From: JAVKFY01 sp040223615
Lineage (GTDB): Bacteria > Pseudomonadota > Alphaproteobacteria > GCA-2731375
Length of the DNA stretch: 49,959 bases
Direction of reading: 5' to 3'
Assembly (NCBI GenBank): GCA_040223615.1
Contig: JAVKFY010000065.1
Location: 1 to 49,959, forward strand
Below, piece by piece: positions 24,844 through 36,306 of the stretch (the first letter of the stretch is position 1; every line of letters starts with the position of its first letter). The position numbers and the translations under genes are program-made. The notes under the pieces were generated by a model that was given only the letters and a program-made list of their open reading frames with translations, ran no database searches and had not been told where the DNA came from.

Positions 24844-25956
24844 ATGCGTTCGAGGATGGGATTGCCGATCCTGGCCGGGGTGACGGCACTGGCTGTGGCG
24901 CTGGCCGCCTGGGTGATCGTCGACCGGCAGGCCAGCCAGACTCTGGCGAAGCCGTCCGACGCGCTGTTCCCGGGCCTGGTGGATCGGGTCAACGACGTGG
25001 CCAAGGTCGAGGTGGTGACGCCGACGGAGACCTTCACCGTGGTGCGTCACGACGGTGGCGAATGGACCATGCCGTCGAAGGGCGACTATCCGGTGCTGTT
25101 CGAAACGGTGAAGCAGGCGGTCGTCGGCATCGCCTCGCTACGGCCCCTGGAGGCCCGCACCGCCGCGCCCGACCGCTACGGCAAGCTGCGCGTCACCGCG
25201 CCGACGCCCGATAGCAATGCTGGCGACGGCGAGGGCAACCTGCTGCGCCTGCTCGGCGCCGGCGACAAGCCGATCGCGGAAGTCATCGTCGGCAAGCTGA
25301 AGTCGGTGCCGACGACGGCGCGCGAGGGCTGGTACTACGTGCGCAAGCCGGACGAGGCGCAAAGCTGGCTCGCCAGCGGCCGCATCGAGGTGTTCGAGAC
25401 CGGCACCGCCTGGCTCGATCCGAAGACGCCGACGATCCCGCGCAAGCGCATGTACCGCGTCTCCGCGATCAATCAGAAGGGCGAGGAAGTCCTGGTCGAG
25501 CGCGAACTGCCCTCGCAGAGCGACTTCAAGCTGCTGACCGTGCCCGACGGGCGCAAGCCGAAGCACAATTCGGTCGGCAATTCGCTGGGCTCGTCGCTGG
25601 GCTTCATGTCGTTCGAGGATGCCGGCAAGGCGTCGGAAATCGACTTCTCCGGCGGCCGCAAGGTGGTGTTCCAGACCTTTGACGGCGTCATCGTCACCGT
25701 CGACATGGCCGAGCGCGAGACGGGCGCCTGGTGGGCCAAGTTCACCGCCAGCTACGATCCCGAAGCCTCGATCGCCGAGACGCTGCCGGAGAGCGAGCGC
25801 GAGACCCTGCTCGACCCGGAAGCCGCGGCCGAAGAGGTGCAGAAGCTGAACGACCGCTTCGGCGGCTGGGCCTACCGCCTGCCGGAGTACAAGGCCAAGG
25901 ACTTCGGCGCCGATCTGGACATCGTGACGGTGCCGAAGACGCAAAACGACTCCTGA
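24844..25956 (+). CDS. DUF4340 protein of the ABC module
   Basis: This 370-residue protein has one N-terminal membrane segment (LPILAGVTALAVALAAWVIV) and a predicted periplasmic body. The body contains the DUF4340 pattern: VNDVAKVEV near residue 50, WTMPSKGDYPVLFETVKQAVVGIASLRPLEART, then GWYYVRKPDEAQSWLASGRI. DUF4340 genes regularly follow GldG-like genes; the function is unknown. It starts 16 bp after the upstream stop, and the next transcription unit (groESL) has its own promoter immediately downstream. Confidence 0.88.
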   Translation: MRSRMGLPILAGVTALAVALAAWVIVDRQASQTLAKPSDALFPGLVDRVNDVAKVEVVTPTETFTVVRHDGGEWTMPSKGDYPVLFETVKQAVVGIASLRPLEARTAAPDRYGKLRVTAPTPDSNAGDGEGNLLRLLGAGDKPIAEVIVGKLKSVPTTAREGWYYVRKPDEAQSWLASGRIEVFETGTAWLDPKTPTIPRKRMYRVSAINQKGEEVLVERELPSQSDFKLLTVPDGRKPKHNSVGNSLGSSLGFMSFEDAGKASEIDFSGGRKVVFQTFDGVIVTVDMAERETGAWWAKFTASYDPEASIAETLPESERETLLDPEAAAEEVQKLNDRFGGWAYRLPEYKAKDFGADLDIVTVPKTQNDS

Positions 25957-25970
25957 ATCGCCGGTGAGAC

Positions 25971-25999
25971 TTGACACTCGCGGGCGCGCCGATTAGGTC
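25971..25999 (+). promoter_or_regulatory. groESL promoter (-35/-10)
   Basis: TTGACA (25971-25976) and TAGGTC (25994-25999) are separated by 17 bp and lie immediately upstream of the CIRCE operator. A housekeeping sigma70-type promoter repressed by HrcA would be built this way. The -35 box is perfect and the -10 box is imperfect. Confidence 0.65.
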
Positions 26000-26000
26000 T

Positions 26001-26027
26001 CTGGCACTCATTGACGGAGAGTGCTAA
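26001..26027 (+). promoter_or_regulatory. CIRCE operator (HrcA site)
   Basis: CTGGCACTC (26001-26009), a nine-base spacer, then GAGTGCTAA (26019-26027). This matches the CIRCE consensus TTAGCACTC-N9-GAGTGCTAA, with a perfect right arm and two mismatches in the left arm. It covers the expected transcription start of groESL, so HrcA control is strongly indicated. hrcA itself is not in the window. Confidence 0.93.
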
Positions 26028-26095
26028 GCGGCGCCGGGGGCGCCGTGGCACTGACCGCGGAACCACAACCTACCAGCGATACGGGAGCTAACAAC

Positions 26096-26431
26096 ATGGC
26101 GTTTCGGCCTCTGCACGACCGCGTTGTCGTGCGCCGCATGGACGGCGAGCAGAAAAGCGCCGGCGGCGTGATCATTCCAGACTCCGCGCAGGAAAAGCCG
26201 ATGGAAGGCGAGATCGTCGCCGTCGGCCCCGGCGCGCGCAACGAGAAGGGCGACCTGGTCGCGGTTTCGGTCAAGGCCGGCGATCGCGTCTTGTTCGGCA
26301 AGTGGTCGGGCACCGAGGTGAAGCTCGACGGCGAAGACCTGCTGATCATGAAGGAAGCCGACCTGATGGCCGTGATCGAGGCCGCTGCCGCCAAGCCGGC
26401 GGCGAAGAAGGGCAAGCGCAAGGCCGCCTGA
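26096..26431 (+). CDS. groES: Co-chaperonin GroES
   Basis: GroES is the heptameric lid of the GroEL chamber. The 111-residue product has FRPLHDRVVVRRMDGEQKSAGGVIIPDSAQEKPMEGEIVAVGPG, including the mobile loop (residues ~17-33), and VKAGDRVLFGKWSGTEVKLDGEDLLIMKEADLMAVIE near the end. The C-terminus carries an unusual ~15-residue Ala/Lys-rich tail (AAAAKPAAKKGKRKAA) beyond the normal end. The ATG at 26096 follows GGGAGC. groEL follows after 50 bp, and the unit has a CIRCE operator upstream. Confidence 0.98.
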   Translation: MAFRPLHDRVVVRRMDGEQKSAGGVIIPDSAQEKPMEGEIVAVGPGARNEKGDLVAVSVKAGDRVLFGKWSGTEVKLDGEDLLIMKEADLMAVIEAAAAKPAAKKGKRKAA

Positions 26432-26481
26432 GGCACCTGCCCGCCGATCCGCACAGGTCAACAAGACACTAGGAGATAGAG

Positions 26482-28134
<1,653 letters not shown>

Positions 28135-28162
28135 GCCAGCCTACCCAGGCTCGAAACGACGA

Positions 28163-28188
28163 GGGGCGCCCCGCGGGGCGCCCCTTTT
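28163..28188 (+). terminator. Rho-independent terminator of groESL
   Basis: A ten-base GC stem (GGGGCGCCCC, loop GC, GGGGCGCCCC, 28163-28184) is followed directly by TTTT. It lies 28 bp after the groEL stop. Confidence 0.9.
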
Positions 28189-28275
28189 CGTTGTCGTCGA
28201 TCCAGGGCTGGCAATCGGTTGCGGGGTAGGTGACGCTGACCGCCTCCTCGCCATCAACCAGCCGTCGGAGCGTCG

Positions 28276-28998
28276 ATGTCCCGCCCGCCCAGGAACCGGC
28301 CCAATCATGCCGCCGCCCGGTCCCGGCGAACCGGCTGGCGGTGGCTGCAGCGGCTCGCGCTGGTGCTCGTCGGGCTGTTGCTGCTGCCGGTGGCGCTCGC
28401 CGTTCTCTATCGTTTCGTGCCGCCGCCGGGGACGCCGCTGATGGCGGTCCGGGCCCTGGAGGGCGACGGCGCCGCGCGCACATGGGTGGCGCTCGCCGCG
28501 CTCCCCGACGCCGTGCCGCTGGCGGTGATCGCGGCCGAGGACAACCGCTTCTGCGCGCACAGCGGGTTCGACTGGGACGCGATCGGCGAGGCCATTGACG
28601 AGGCGCGTGCCGGCGAGGGGCTGCGCGGCGCCAGCACGATCTCGATGCAGCTCACCCGCAACCTGTTCCTGTGGCCGGGCGGCGGCTGGGTCCGCAAGGG
28701 CCTGGAGGCGCTGTGGACGCCGGCGGTCGATCTGATCCTCGGCAAGCGGCGCATCGTCGAGCTCTACCTCAACGTCGTCGAGACCGGCCGCGGCATCTTC
28801 GGGGTCGAGGCGGCGGCAAGGCGCTACTACGAGAAGTCCGCGACGGCGCTGTCGGCGCGCGAGGCCGCCGGCATCGCCGCGATCCTGCCGAACCCGCGCG
28901 CGTGGTCGCCGGCCAGCGGCTATGGCGCCAGCCGCGTCCCCGTGCTCACCCGCCGCATGCGCGACATTGCACCGCTGGCGACGTGCGTGACCGGGTGA
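28276..28998 (+). CDS. mtgA: Monofunctional peptidoglycan glycosyltransferase
   Basis: MtgA polymerises lipid II into glycan strands at the inner membrane. The 240-residue product has one N-terminal membrane anchor (residues ~27-46). The GT51 domain follows: the catalytic Glu is in AAEDNRFCAHSGFDW (residue 88), then GASTISMQLTRNLFLWPGGGWVRKGLEA and KRRIVELYLNVVETGRGIFGVEAAARRYY. There is no transpeptidase domain, and the length is normal for MtgA. The ATG at 28276 has a GGAG element upstream. The gene is probably transcribed separately, after the groESL terminator, and is convergent with the acyl-CoA dehydrogenase gene. Confidence 0.96.
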   Translation: MSRPPRNRPNHAAARSRRTGWRWLQRLALVLVGLLLLPVALAVLYRFVPPPGTPLMAVRALEGDGAARTWVALAALPDAVPLAVIAAEDNRFCAHSGFDWDAIGEAIDEARAGEGLRGASTISMQLTRNLFLWPGGGWVRKGLEALWTPAVDLILGKRRIVELYLNVVETGRGIFGVEAAARRYYEKSATALSAREAAGIAAILPNPRAWSPASGYGASRVPVLTRRMRDIAPLATCVTG

Positions 28999-29002
28999 CG
29001 CG

Positions 29003-30208
29003 TCACATCCCCAGGATCAGCTTGGCCATGATGTTGCGCTGGATCTCGTTGGAGCCGGCGTAGATCGAGACCTTGCGGTAGTTGAAGTAGTGCGGCGAGA
29101 CCGTCGGCGCGTAGTCCGGGCCGATCGGCTCCATGTTGGTGCCGGGCAGGTACGGGTCGTTCGGCTGGCCGTACTCGGCGACGGCGATCAGCGCCAGCTC
29201 GCTCACCTCCTGCTGCAGCTCGGTGCCGCGGCACTTCATGAACGAGCTTTCCGGGCCGACATTCTGGCCGCTGGACAGGCGCGAGAGGATGCGCAGCTCG
29301 CTCATCTCCAGCGCGTCGACGGCGATCTCGGTCCGCGCCAGCCGGGTGCGGAAGTCGTCATCGTCGAGCAGCCGGCCGCCATAGGCGCTCTCCGCCTCGG
29401 CGATCTGGCGCACCTGGGCCAGGCCCTTGCGCAGCCGCGAGGCGTAGGCGTTGCCGCGCTCGAACTCCAGCAGGTACTTGGCGCAGGTCCAGCCCTTGTT
29501 GAGTTCGCCGATCAGGTTCTCCTTCGGCACCTTCACGTCGGAGAAGAAGATCTGGTTGACCTCCTGCGCGCCGGGCGCCGGCATATCGATGGTGATGATC
29601 GGCTCGACCTTGATGCCCGGCGTCTTCATGTCGATCAGCAGGAAGGAGATGCCTTCCTGCGGCTTGCCCTCGCGCGACGTGCGGACCAGGCAGAAGATCC
29701 AGTCGGCGTGCTGCGCCGCCGAGGTCCAGATTTTCGAGCCGTTGCACAGGAAGTGGTCGCCGGCGTCGTCGGCGCGCATCTGCAAGGACGCGAGGTCGGA
29801 GCCGGAGCCGGGCTCGGAGTAGCCCTGGCACCACCAGACATTGCTGGCCAGGATGTCCGGCAGGAAGCGCTGCTTCTGTTCCTCGGTGCCGAACTTCATG
29901 ATCACCGGAGCGACCATCTTCAGCCCGAAGGGCAGCACGCCGGGGGCGCCGGCGGCCGACATCTCGCTCTCGAAGATGTACTTCTGGGTCACGCTCCAGC
30001 CGGTGCCGCCGAGTTCGACCGGCCAGTTCGGCGCCACCCAGCCCTTCTCGTAGAGCCGCTTCTGCCAGCGCACCTGGGCTTCCTTGCCGATATAGCCGTT
30101 GCGCGACGACTGCATCTGACGGCGCATGTCGTCGTCATAGGCCTCGGCGATGAAGCCGCGAACCTCGTCGCGGAAGGCGAGGTCCTGCTCGGTGAATGCC
30201 GTATCCAT
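29003..30208 (-). CDS. Acyl-CoA dehydrogenase (first copy)
   Basis: This 401-residue FAD-dependent acyl-CoA dehydrogenase family protein carries out the first oxidation of a CoA-thioester beta-oxidation cycle. Family features are FRDEVRGFI near the N-terminus, the flavin/substrate stretch CQGYSEPGSGSDLASLQMRA (residues ~130-150), FLCNGSKIWTSAA, and the C-terminal AGSNEIQRNIMAKLILGM. It lies 24 bp downstream of the fadB/fadJ-like gene in the same direction and is therefore part of a beta-oxidation operon. A clear paralogue lies at 46237-47439. The acyl chain specificity cannot be read from the sequence. Confidence 0.95.
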   Translation of the reverse strand: MDTAFTEQDLAFRDEVRGFIAEAYDDDMRRQMQSSRNGYIGKEAQVRWQKRLYEKGWVAPNWPVELGGTGWSVTQKYIFESEMSAAGAPGVLPFGLKMVAPVIMKFGTEEQKQRFLPDILASNVWWCQGYSEPGSGSDLASLQMRADDAGDHFLCNGSKIWTSAAQHADWIFCLVRTSREGKPQEGISFLLIDMKTPGIKVEPIITIDMPAPGAQEVNQIFFSDVKVPKENLIGELNKGWTCAKYLLEFERGNAYASRLRKGLAQVRQIAEAESAYGGRLLDDDDFRTRLARTEIAVDALEMSELRILSRLSSGQNVGPESSFMKCRGTELQQEVSELALIAVAEYGQPNDPYLPGTNMEPIGPDYAPTVSPHYFNYRKVSIYAGSNEIQRNIMAKLILGM

Positions 30209-30232
30209 GTCGGTTCTCCCTTGGCCGCGCCC

Positions 30233-32311
30233 TTAGAGGTCGCGGAAGCCCTTGCCCTGCTTCGCCAGCCGCTCCAGCAGCGGCGAGGGCGCCCAGTCCT
30301 CGCCCTGCTCGGCGCGGTAGTGCTCCAGCCGGGCCAGTATCTTATCCAGCCCGACCGAGTCGGCGTAGAACATCGGCCCGCCGCGATAGACCGGCCAGCC
30401 GTAGCCGTAGACCCAGACCACGTCGATGTCGGAGCCGCGGATGGCGATGCCTTCGTCGAGGATCTTCGCGCCCTCGTTGATCATCGGATAGATGCAGCGC
30501 TCCAGGATTTCCTGGTCGTCGATCTGGCGGCGCTTGATCTGATGCTTCTCGGAGAATTCCAGGATGATCTTCTCGACCTCCGGGTCCGGGATCGGGGTGC
30601 GGCTGCCGGCCTCGTAGCGGTAGTAGCCGGCGCCGGTCTTCAGGCCGCGCCGGTCGGCCTCGCACAGCCGCTCGCGAATGGTCGAGCCGGTCGAGGTCTC
30701 CTTGCTCCAGCCGATGTCGAGGCCGGCCATATCGCTCATCTGGAACGGCCCCATCGGCAGGCCGAAGTCGTACAGCACCTTGTCGACCTGGTGCGGCAGC
30801 GCGCCCTCCAGGATCAGCTTCTGCGCCTCGCGTTGGCGCTGCGCCAGCATGCGGTTGCCGACGAAGCCGTGGCACACGCCGACCAGCACCGAGGTCTTGC
30901 CGATCGCCTTGCCGATGCCCATGGCGGTGGCGATCGTGTCCTTGGCCGACTTCTCGCCGCGCACCACCTCCAGCAGCTTCATCACGTTGGCCGGCGAGAA
31001 GAAGTGCATGCCGACCACGTCCTGCGGTCGCTTGGTGGCCGAGGCGATCTCGTCGACGTTCAGGTAGGACGTGTTTGACGCCAGCACCGCGCCCGGCTTG
31101 GCGACGCCGTCGAGCTTGGCGAAGATCTCCTTCTTCAGGTCCATGTTCTCGAACACCGCCTCGATCACGATGTCGGGCTTGGAAAGCGCATTGAAGTCGA
31201 GGGTGCCGGTGATCAGGCCCATGCGGGTCTCGACGTCGTCACTTGAGATGCGGCCGGTCTTGGCGGTGTTCTCGTAGTTCTTGCGGATCACGCCGAGGCC
31301 GCGGTCGAGTGCCTCCTGCGAGGTCTCCACGATGGTCACCGGGATGCCGGCATTGGCGAAGTTCATCGAGATGCCGCCGCCCATGGTGCCGGCGCCGAGC
31401 ACGCCGGCGGCCTTGATCGGCCGCATCGCGGTGTCCTTCGGCACGTCGGGGATTTTCGCGGCCTCGCGCTCGGCGAAGAAGAAATAGCGCTGGGCGGCGG
31501 ACTGCAGGCCCTGCATCAGACCGTTGAACAGCTCGCGCTCGCGCTTGAGCCCCTCGTCGAAGGGCAGATTCACGGCCGCCTCGATGCACTGGATGCAGGC
31601 CTCCGGCGCCTCGAAGCCGCGGAACTTGCGGGCGTTCTTCTTGCGGAAATCGTCGAACAGCGACGGGTTCTGCTTCGCCGCCTCGATTTTGTCGCTACGG
31701 TCGCGAATCTTCACCAGTTCGCGGTTGCCGGCGACCAGCTTTTCGGTGAACGCCACCGCCCCGTCGGTCAGGTCGCCCTCGACGATCTCCTCGATCAGGC
31801 CGCCGGCCAGCGCCTCCTTGGCGCCGATCATGTTGCCCGAGGTGATCATCGCCAGCGCCTTCTCGACGCCCAGCACGCGGGGCAGCCGCTGCGTACCGCC
31901 GGCACCCGGCAACAGGCCCAGCTTCACCTCCGGCAGGCCGAAGCGCGCCTTCGGGTCACCGACCCGGTAGTGGCAGGTCAGCGCCACTTCCAGGCCGCCG
32001 CCCAGCGCGGTGCCGTGGATCGCCGCGACGATCGGCTTGGTCGCGCTCTCCATGTCGTCCAGCACGCCGTGCAGGCCCGGTTCCTTCGGCGGCTTGCCGA
32101 ACTCGGTGATGTCGGCGCCGGCGATGAAGGTGCGCCCGGCGCAGGTCAGCACGATGCCCTTCACACCGTCGTCGGCATTGGCCTGCTTGAATGCCTCGGC
32201 CATGCCGGCGCGCACCGGCTGGCTGAGCGCGTTGACGGGCGGGCTGTCGATGGTGATGACGGCGATGTCGCCGCGCTGGTCCAGGCTGACCACGTCGTCG
32301 ATGGCGGGCAT
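30233..32311 (-). CDS. Bifunctional enoyl-CoA hydratase / 3-hydroxyacyl-CoA dehydrogenase
   Basis: This 692-residue FadB/FadJ-type enzyme hydrates enoyl-CoA and then oxidises the L-3-hydroxyacyl-CoA. The N-terminal crotonase domain (residues ~1-190) has the oxyanion-hole stretch HGTALGGGLEVALTCHYRV and the Glu-bearing GLPEVKLGLLPGAGGTQRLPR. The NAD-binding domain starts near residue 298 with VLGAGTMGGGISMNFANAG. The dehydrogenase signature is in VVGMHFFSPANVMKLLEVVRG, and the C-terminal domain contains GFVGNRMLAQ. It may be fadB, fadJ or a specialised homologue, so no symbol is given. It precedes the acyl-CoA dehydrogenase gene by 24 bp. Confidence 0.95.
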   Translation of the reverse strand: MPAIDDVVSLDQRGDIAVITIDSPPVNALSQPVRAGMAEAFKQANADDGVKGIVLTCAGRTFIAGADITEFGKPPKEPGLHGVLDDMESATKPIVAAIHGTALGGGLEVALTCHYRVGDPKARFGLPEVKLGLLPGAGGTQRLPRVLGVEKALAMITSGNMIGAKEALAGGLIEEIVEGDLTDGAVAFTEKLVAGNRELVKIRDRSDKIEAAKQNPSLFDDFRKKNARKFRGFEAPEACIQCIEAAVNLPFDEGLKRERELFNGLMQGLQSAAQRYFFFAEREAAKIPDVPKDTAMRPIKAAGVLGAGTMGGGISMNFANAGIPVTIVETSQEALDRGLGVIRKNYENTAKTGRISSDDVETRMGLITGTLDFNALSKPDIVIEAVFENMDLKKEIFAKLDGVAKPGAVLASNTSYLNVDEIASATKRPQDVVGMHFFSPANVMKLLEVVRGEKSAKDTIATAMGIGKAIGKTSVLVGVCHGFVGNRMLAQRQREAQKLILEGALPHQVDKVLYDFGLPMGPFQMSDMAGLDIGWSKETSTGSTIRERLCEADRRGLKTGAGYYRYEAGSRTPIPDPEVEKIILEFSEKHQIKRRQIDDQEILERCIYPMINEGAKILDEGIAIRGSDIDVVWVYGYGWPVYRGGPMFYADSVGLDKILARLEHYRAEQGEDWAPSPLLERLAKQGKGFRDL

Positions 32312-32425
32312 GACGGTCCTGCTTTTCTGAGCTGATTATGCTGCCCTGATCATAGCGGCAATGGGCAACGCTGGGCTAGGCGAGTCACGGCCCGCTGGCG
32401 CGCCCCGGCCGGTCATCTCGATATG

Positions 32426-33637
<1,212 letters not shown>

Positions 33638-33646
33638 TGCGCGGCC

Positions 33647-34306
33647 TCAGCCGGCGAACGGATATCGCCGCAGCTTGCGGAACGGGTGCCCGGCCTCGGG
33701 CTGCATGAACAGGGTGACTGCATCGATCGTTACCGGCTTCTCGATAGCCGAGGCGGCGCGCGCCCGCAAGATCGGTTCCCAATTCGCGCGCTCGGTGTCG
33801 TTCAGCCGGCGGGTCAGCGTCATGTGAAAACGGAACGCGTCGAACACGTAGGGATAACCCCAGCGTTCCAGGTTGCGCTCGTGCGCCGGACTCAGCTTGG
33901 CGCGGCGCCGGCGGGCCAGCTCGGCCGCCTCCGGCGGGGCGCGAAACCCGTCGAAATCGCGCACGCAGTCGTCGGCCAGCACCTGCATCGCGGGCGACGG
34001 CTCGGCCAGCATCAGCGCCAGGAAGCCATGCAGCGCGCGCAGCTCCAGTCGTGCGGCGAACGCCGCGTGGCCGGCGGCGAAGTCGATCAGCGCGCGGTCC
34101 AGTTCCTTCGCGGTGCAGCCTCTGGCCAGTACGAAGGGCGGCTTCAGCGTGGCGTGAAAGCGATAGCTGCGCGCCGCCTCGGTGACCTCGGCCCAGGCCG
34201 CCGTGTCGACGCCACCGGGCGGCACGTCGCCAAGCCAATCCCGCCCGAACGCGTCCAGCGCGGTGTCCGGCGCCGGGGCGAAGTAGATCGCGTAGCGTTG
34301 CGTCAT
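33647..34306 (-). CDS. DUF1045 2H-phosphoesterase, phosphonate-associated
   Basis: This 219-residue protein matches the DUF1045 family, usually annotated as a putative phosphonate metabolism protein. It carries the two H-x-T motifs of 2H phosphoesterases: FHATLKPPF near residue 55 and FHMTLTRRL near residue 170. The N-terminal RYAIYFAPAPDTAL and the middle AELARRRRAKLSPAHERNLERWGYPYV are typical. The ATG at 34306 gives the usual N-terminus. The family is normally inside C-P lyase operons, but here it lies 2.9 kb beyond phnM. It sits immediately upstream of a CoA transferase gene and is probably co-transcribed with it. It may act on cyclic phosphate intermediates of the C-P lyase pathway. Confidence 0.88.
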   Translation of the reverse strand: MTQRYAIYFAPAPDTALDAFGRDWLGDVPPGGVDTAAWAEVTEAARSYRFHATLKPPFVLARGCTAKELDRALIDFAAGHAAFAARLELRALHGFLALMLAEPSPAMQVLADDCVRDFDGFRAPPEAAELARRRRAKLSPAHERNLERWGYPYVFDAFRFHMTLTRRLNDTERANWEPILRARAASAIEKPVTIDAVTLFMQPEAGHPFRKLRRYPFAG

Positions 34307-34511
34307 GCGAGGTCCCTCGGCCGGCCGCCACGTCAGCCGGCGGCCGAGGGTGCCGGGAATCGGGCAACCGGGCAACGCCGATCAGACGTTTCGCCGCGGC
34401 CGCATCCGGGTGCGCAGCATTTCGGACCGGTTGGTTCCAAAGTCGTTCAGTCTGTGCAGAATCAAGCGGGTGGGGCGCGGACGTCCCTTTGTTTGGGGGG
34501 AGGTCCAGGCG

Positions 34512-36287
34512 GTGGCCACGTTCACGAAGATTTTCGGGTCGGACGGCATCGACTTCTTCTCCGCGACGGGGACGTTCGAGAGTTACTTCGGGCTCGGCGA
34601 TGGCGACATTTTCCAGTCCATCTCTGGCGCCGCCTTCACGTTCTTCTTTGGCGGTACCGGCGGTGACAGCTACGCCGTCGGCGCCAACACGTCGGTGATC
34701 TTCGGCGCGGTCGGTGGTGGCGTCGACGTTTTCAGGGCGCCGTCCTTGGGCACCGTCTCCGCGACCACCCATGTCGGCACCGTCGACGGTGGCTTGCATC
34801 TCTACCTGCAAGAAGAGTCCAGTGGCGCGGAAGCGATCATCCTCAACTGGCTCGACCCGGCGTGGGAGTTCTTCCAGTACGACATCGACGACGGCACTCT
34901 TGATCTAGCCGCGCTGCAGTCGAATGTCGCCACCGCCACCAACCAGCTTGGCGACATGACCTGGGAAGAGGTGTCCGACGGCATCATCACCACGTCGCAG
35001 GCACGCGCGCTGATCACCGAATATGCCGCCCTGGCGCTGACGTCCGGCGTGGCGGGCGTGACCCTGACTGGCGCCGCGGGCAGCGACAGCGTCACCGGCG
35101 GTGACGGCAACGATGTCCTGATCGGTAACGCCGGCAACGACACCATCGACGGCGGGCTCGGCAACGACAGCATCGACGGCGGCGACGACGACGATGTGCT
35201 GATCTCCGGGACCGGCAATGACTCGATGTTCGGCGGTAACGGTACGGACATCGCCGTGCTCGACTTCGCCACCCGTGCCGAATTCGAGGTCCGGCTTCTG
35301 TCGGGCGGGCGGCTGACGGGGCAGTTCGGGCTCGCGCAGGAAGCGGACGGCGTGCTGCGCGAGGGCGTGTTCACCGGCGCCGCCGTGCGCATGGAGTTCC
35401 GGGGCGGCGAGGCCGGGTTCCAGTTGCTGGCGTCAGACATCGAGAAGGTCCAGTTCGGCGACGGCACCGTCGACCTGTCCGAGATCGTCGACCTGTCGCT
35501 GGCCAGCGTCGGTGTCGAGGACATCTTCAGCGGCGGCGGCGGCGACAACACGTTGAGCGGCCGCGAGATCGACGACGTGCTGGCGGCCGGCGGCGGCGAC
35601 GATATCATCAACGCGGCCGGTGGCGACGACCGTGCCTATGGGCAGGCCGGCAACGACTCGCTCGTCGGCGCCGCCGGCAACGACAGCCTATTCGGCAATT
35701 CTGGCCGCGACACGGTGGTCGGCGGCGACGGCGATGACTCGCTGAAGGCGCAGACGGACGACGATTCAGTGAGCGGCGATGCCGGTAACGATGTCGCCTT
35801 TGGCGGCGGCAACGACGATTCGATCGACGGCGGCGCCGGCAGCGACACCCTGAACGGCAACTCCGGCTTCGACACCGTGATCGGCGGCACTGGCGACGAT
35901 ACGTTGCGCGGGCAGGGCGGCCGCGACAGCCTGAACGGTGGCGACGGCGACGACCTGCTGCTCGGCATGGCCGGGTTCGATACGCTGGTCGGCGGCGACG
36001 GCGACGACACGCTGGTCGGCGGTCCGGCCAACGACACGTTGACCGGCGGTGCCGGCGTCGACGTCTTCAGCTTCGCCGCCGGACAGGGCGACAACACGAT
36101 CACAGACTTCGCCGATGGCACCGACCTGATCTCGATCCAGGGCGTGTCGGGTATCGGCGATCTCAACATCGTCGCGTCCGGCGGCGGCGCGCGCATTACC
36201 ATCGCCAGCGGCGGCGACGATCTGTCGGTCAAATTGGCGAACGTCGGCGTCGGACAGCTGACCGCGGCCGACTTCCTATCCGCCTGA
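34512..36287 (+). CDS. RTX calcium-binding repeat protein
   Basis: This 591-residue acidic protein has no Sec signal peptide. Residues 1-185 are not RTX; they are Gly/Phe rich and contain NWLDPAWEFFQYDIDDGTLDLAAL, which resembles N-terminal regions of other type I secreted repeat proteins. Two blocks of GGxGxDxLx nonapeptides follow (residues ~189-245 and ~339-516) and are expected to form calcium-dependent parallel beta-rolls. They are separated by a ~90-residue non-repetitive domain. The end, FADGTDLISIQGVSG, is a common C-terminus of type I secretion substrates. Start GTG 34512 follows a GGGGGGAGG ribosome site. No type I secretion genes are nearby. The enzymatic or adhesive role is unknown. 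Confidence 0.85.
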   Translation: MATFTKIFGSDGIDFFSATGTFESYFGLGDGDIFQSISGAAFTFFFGGTGGDSYAVGANTSVIFGAVGGGVDVFRAPSLGTVSATTHVGTVDGGLHLYLQEESSGAEAIILNWLDPAWEFFQYDIDDGTLDLAALQSNVATATNQLGDMTWEEVSDGIITTSQARALITEYAALALTSGVAGVTLTGAAGSDSVTGGDGNDVLIGNAGNDTIDGGLGNDSIDGGDDDDVLISGTGNDSMFGGNGTDIAVLDFATRAEFEVRLLSGGRLTGQFGLAQEADGVLREGVFTGAAVRMEFRGGEAGFQLLASDIEKVQFGDGTVDLSEIVDLSLASVGVEDIFSGGGGDNTLSGREIDDVLAAGGGDDIINAAGGDDRAYGQAGNDSLVGAAGNDSLFGNSGRDTVVGGDGDDSLKAQTDDDSVSGDAGNDVAFGGGNDDSIDGGAGSDTLNGNSGFDTVIGGTGDDTLRGQGGRDSLNGGDGDDLLLGMAGFDTLVGGDGDDTLVGGPANDTLTGGAGVDVFSFAAGQGDNTITDFADGTDLISIQGVSGIGDLNIVASGGGARITIASGGDDLSVKLANVGVGQLTAADFLSA

Positions 36288-36288
36288 A

Positions 36289-36306
36289 CGGCGGCGCTGG
36301 CCGCCG
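36289..36306 (+). terminator. Possible hairpin after the RTX gene
   Basis: A perfect seven-base stem with a four-base loop (CGGCGGC-GCTG-GCCGCCG) starts two bases after the RTX stop. There is no T run, so termination strength is doubtful. The rest of the 264-bp gap up to 36551 shows no gene I can support. Confidence 0.4.

Noticed and set aside
22875..25037. 720-codon leftward open frame opposite the GldG-like and DUF4340 genes
   Set aside because: It is a codon-bias shadow of two real genes with recognisable families.
29090..31078. 662-codon rightward open frame opposite the beta-oxidation genes
   Set aside because: It spans two genes and their gap with no domain; the opposite strand encodes clear enzymes.
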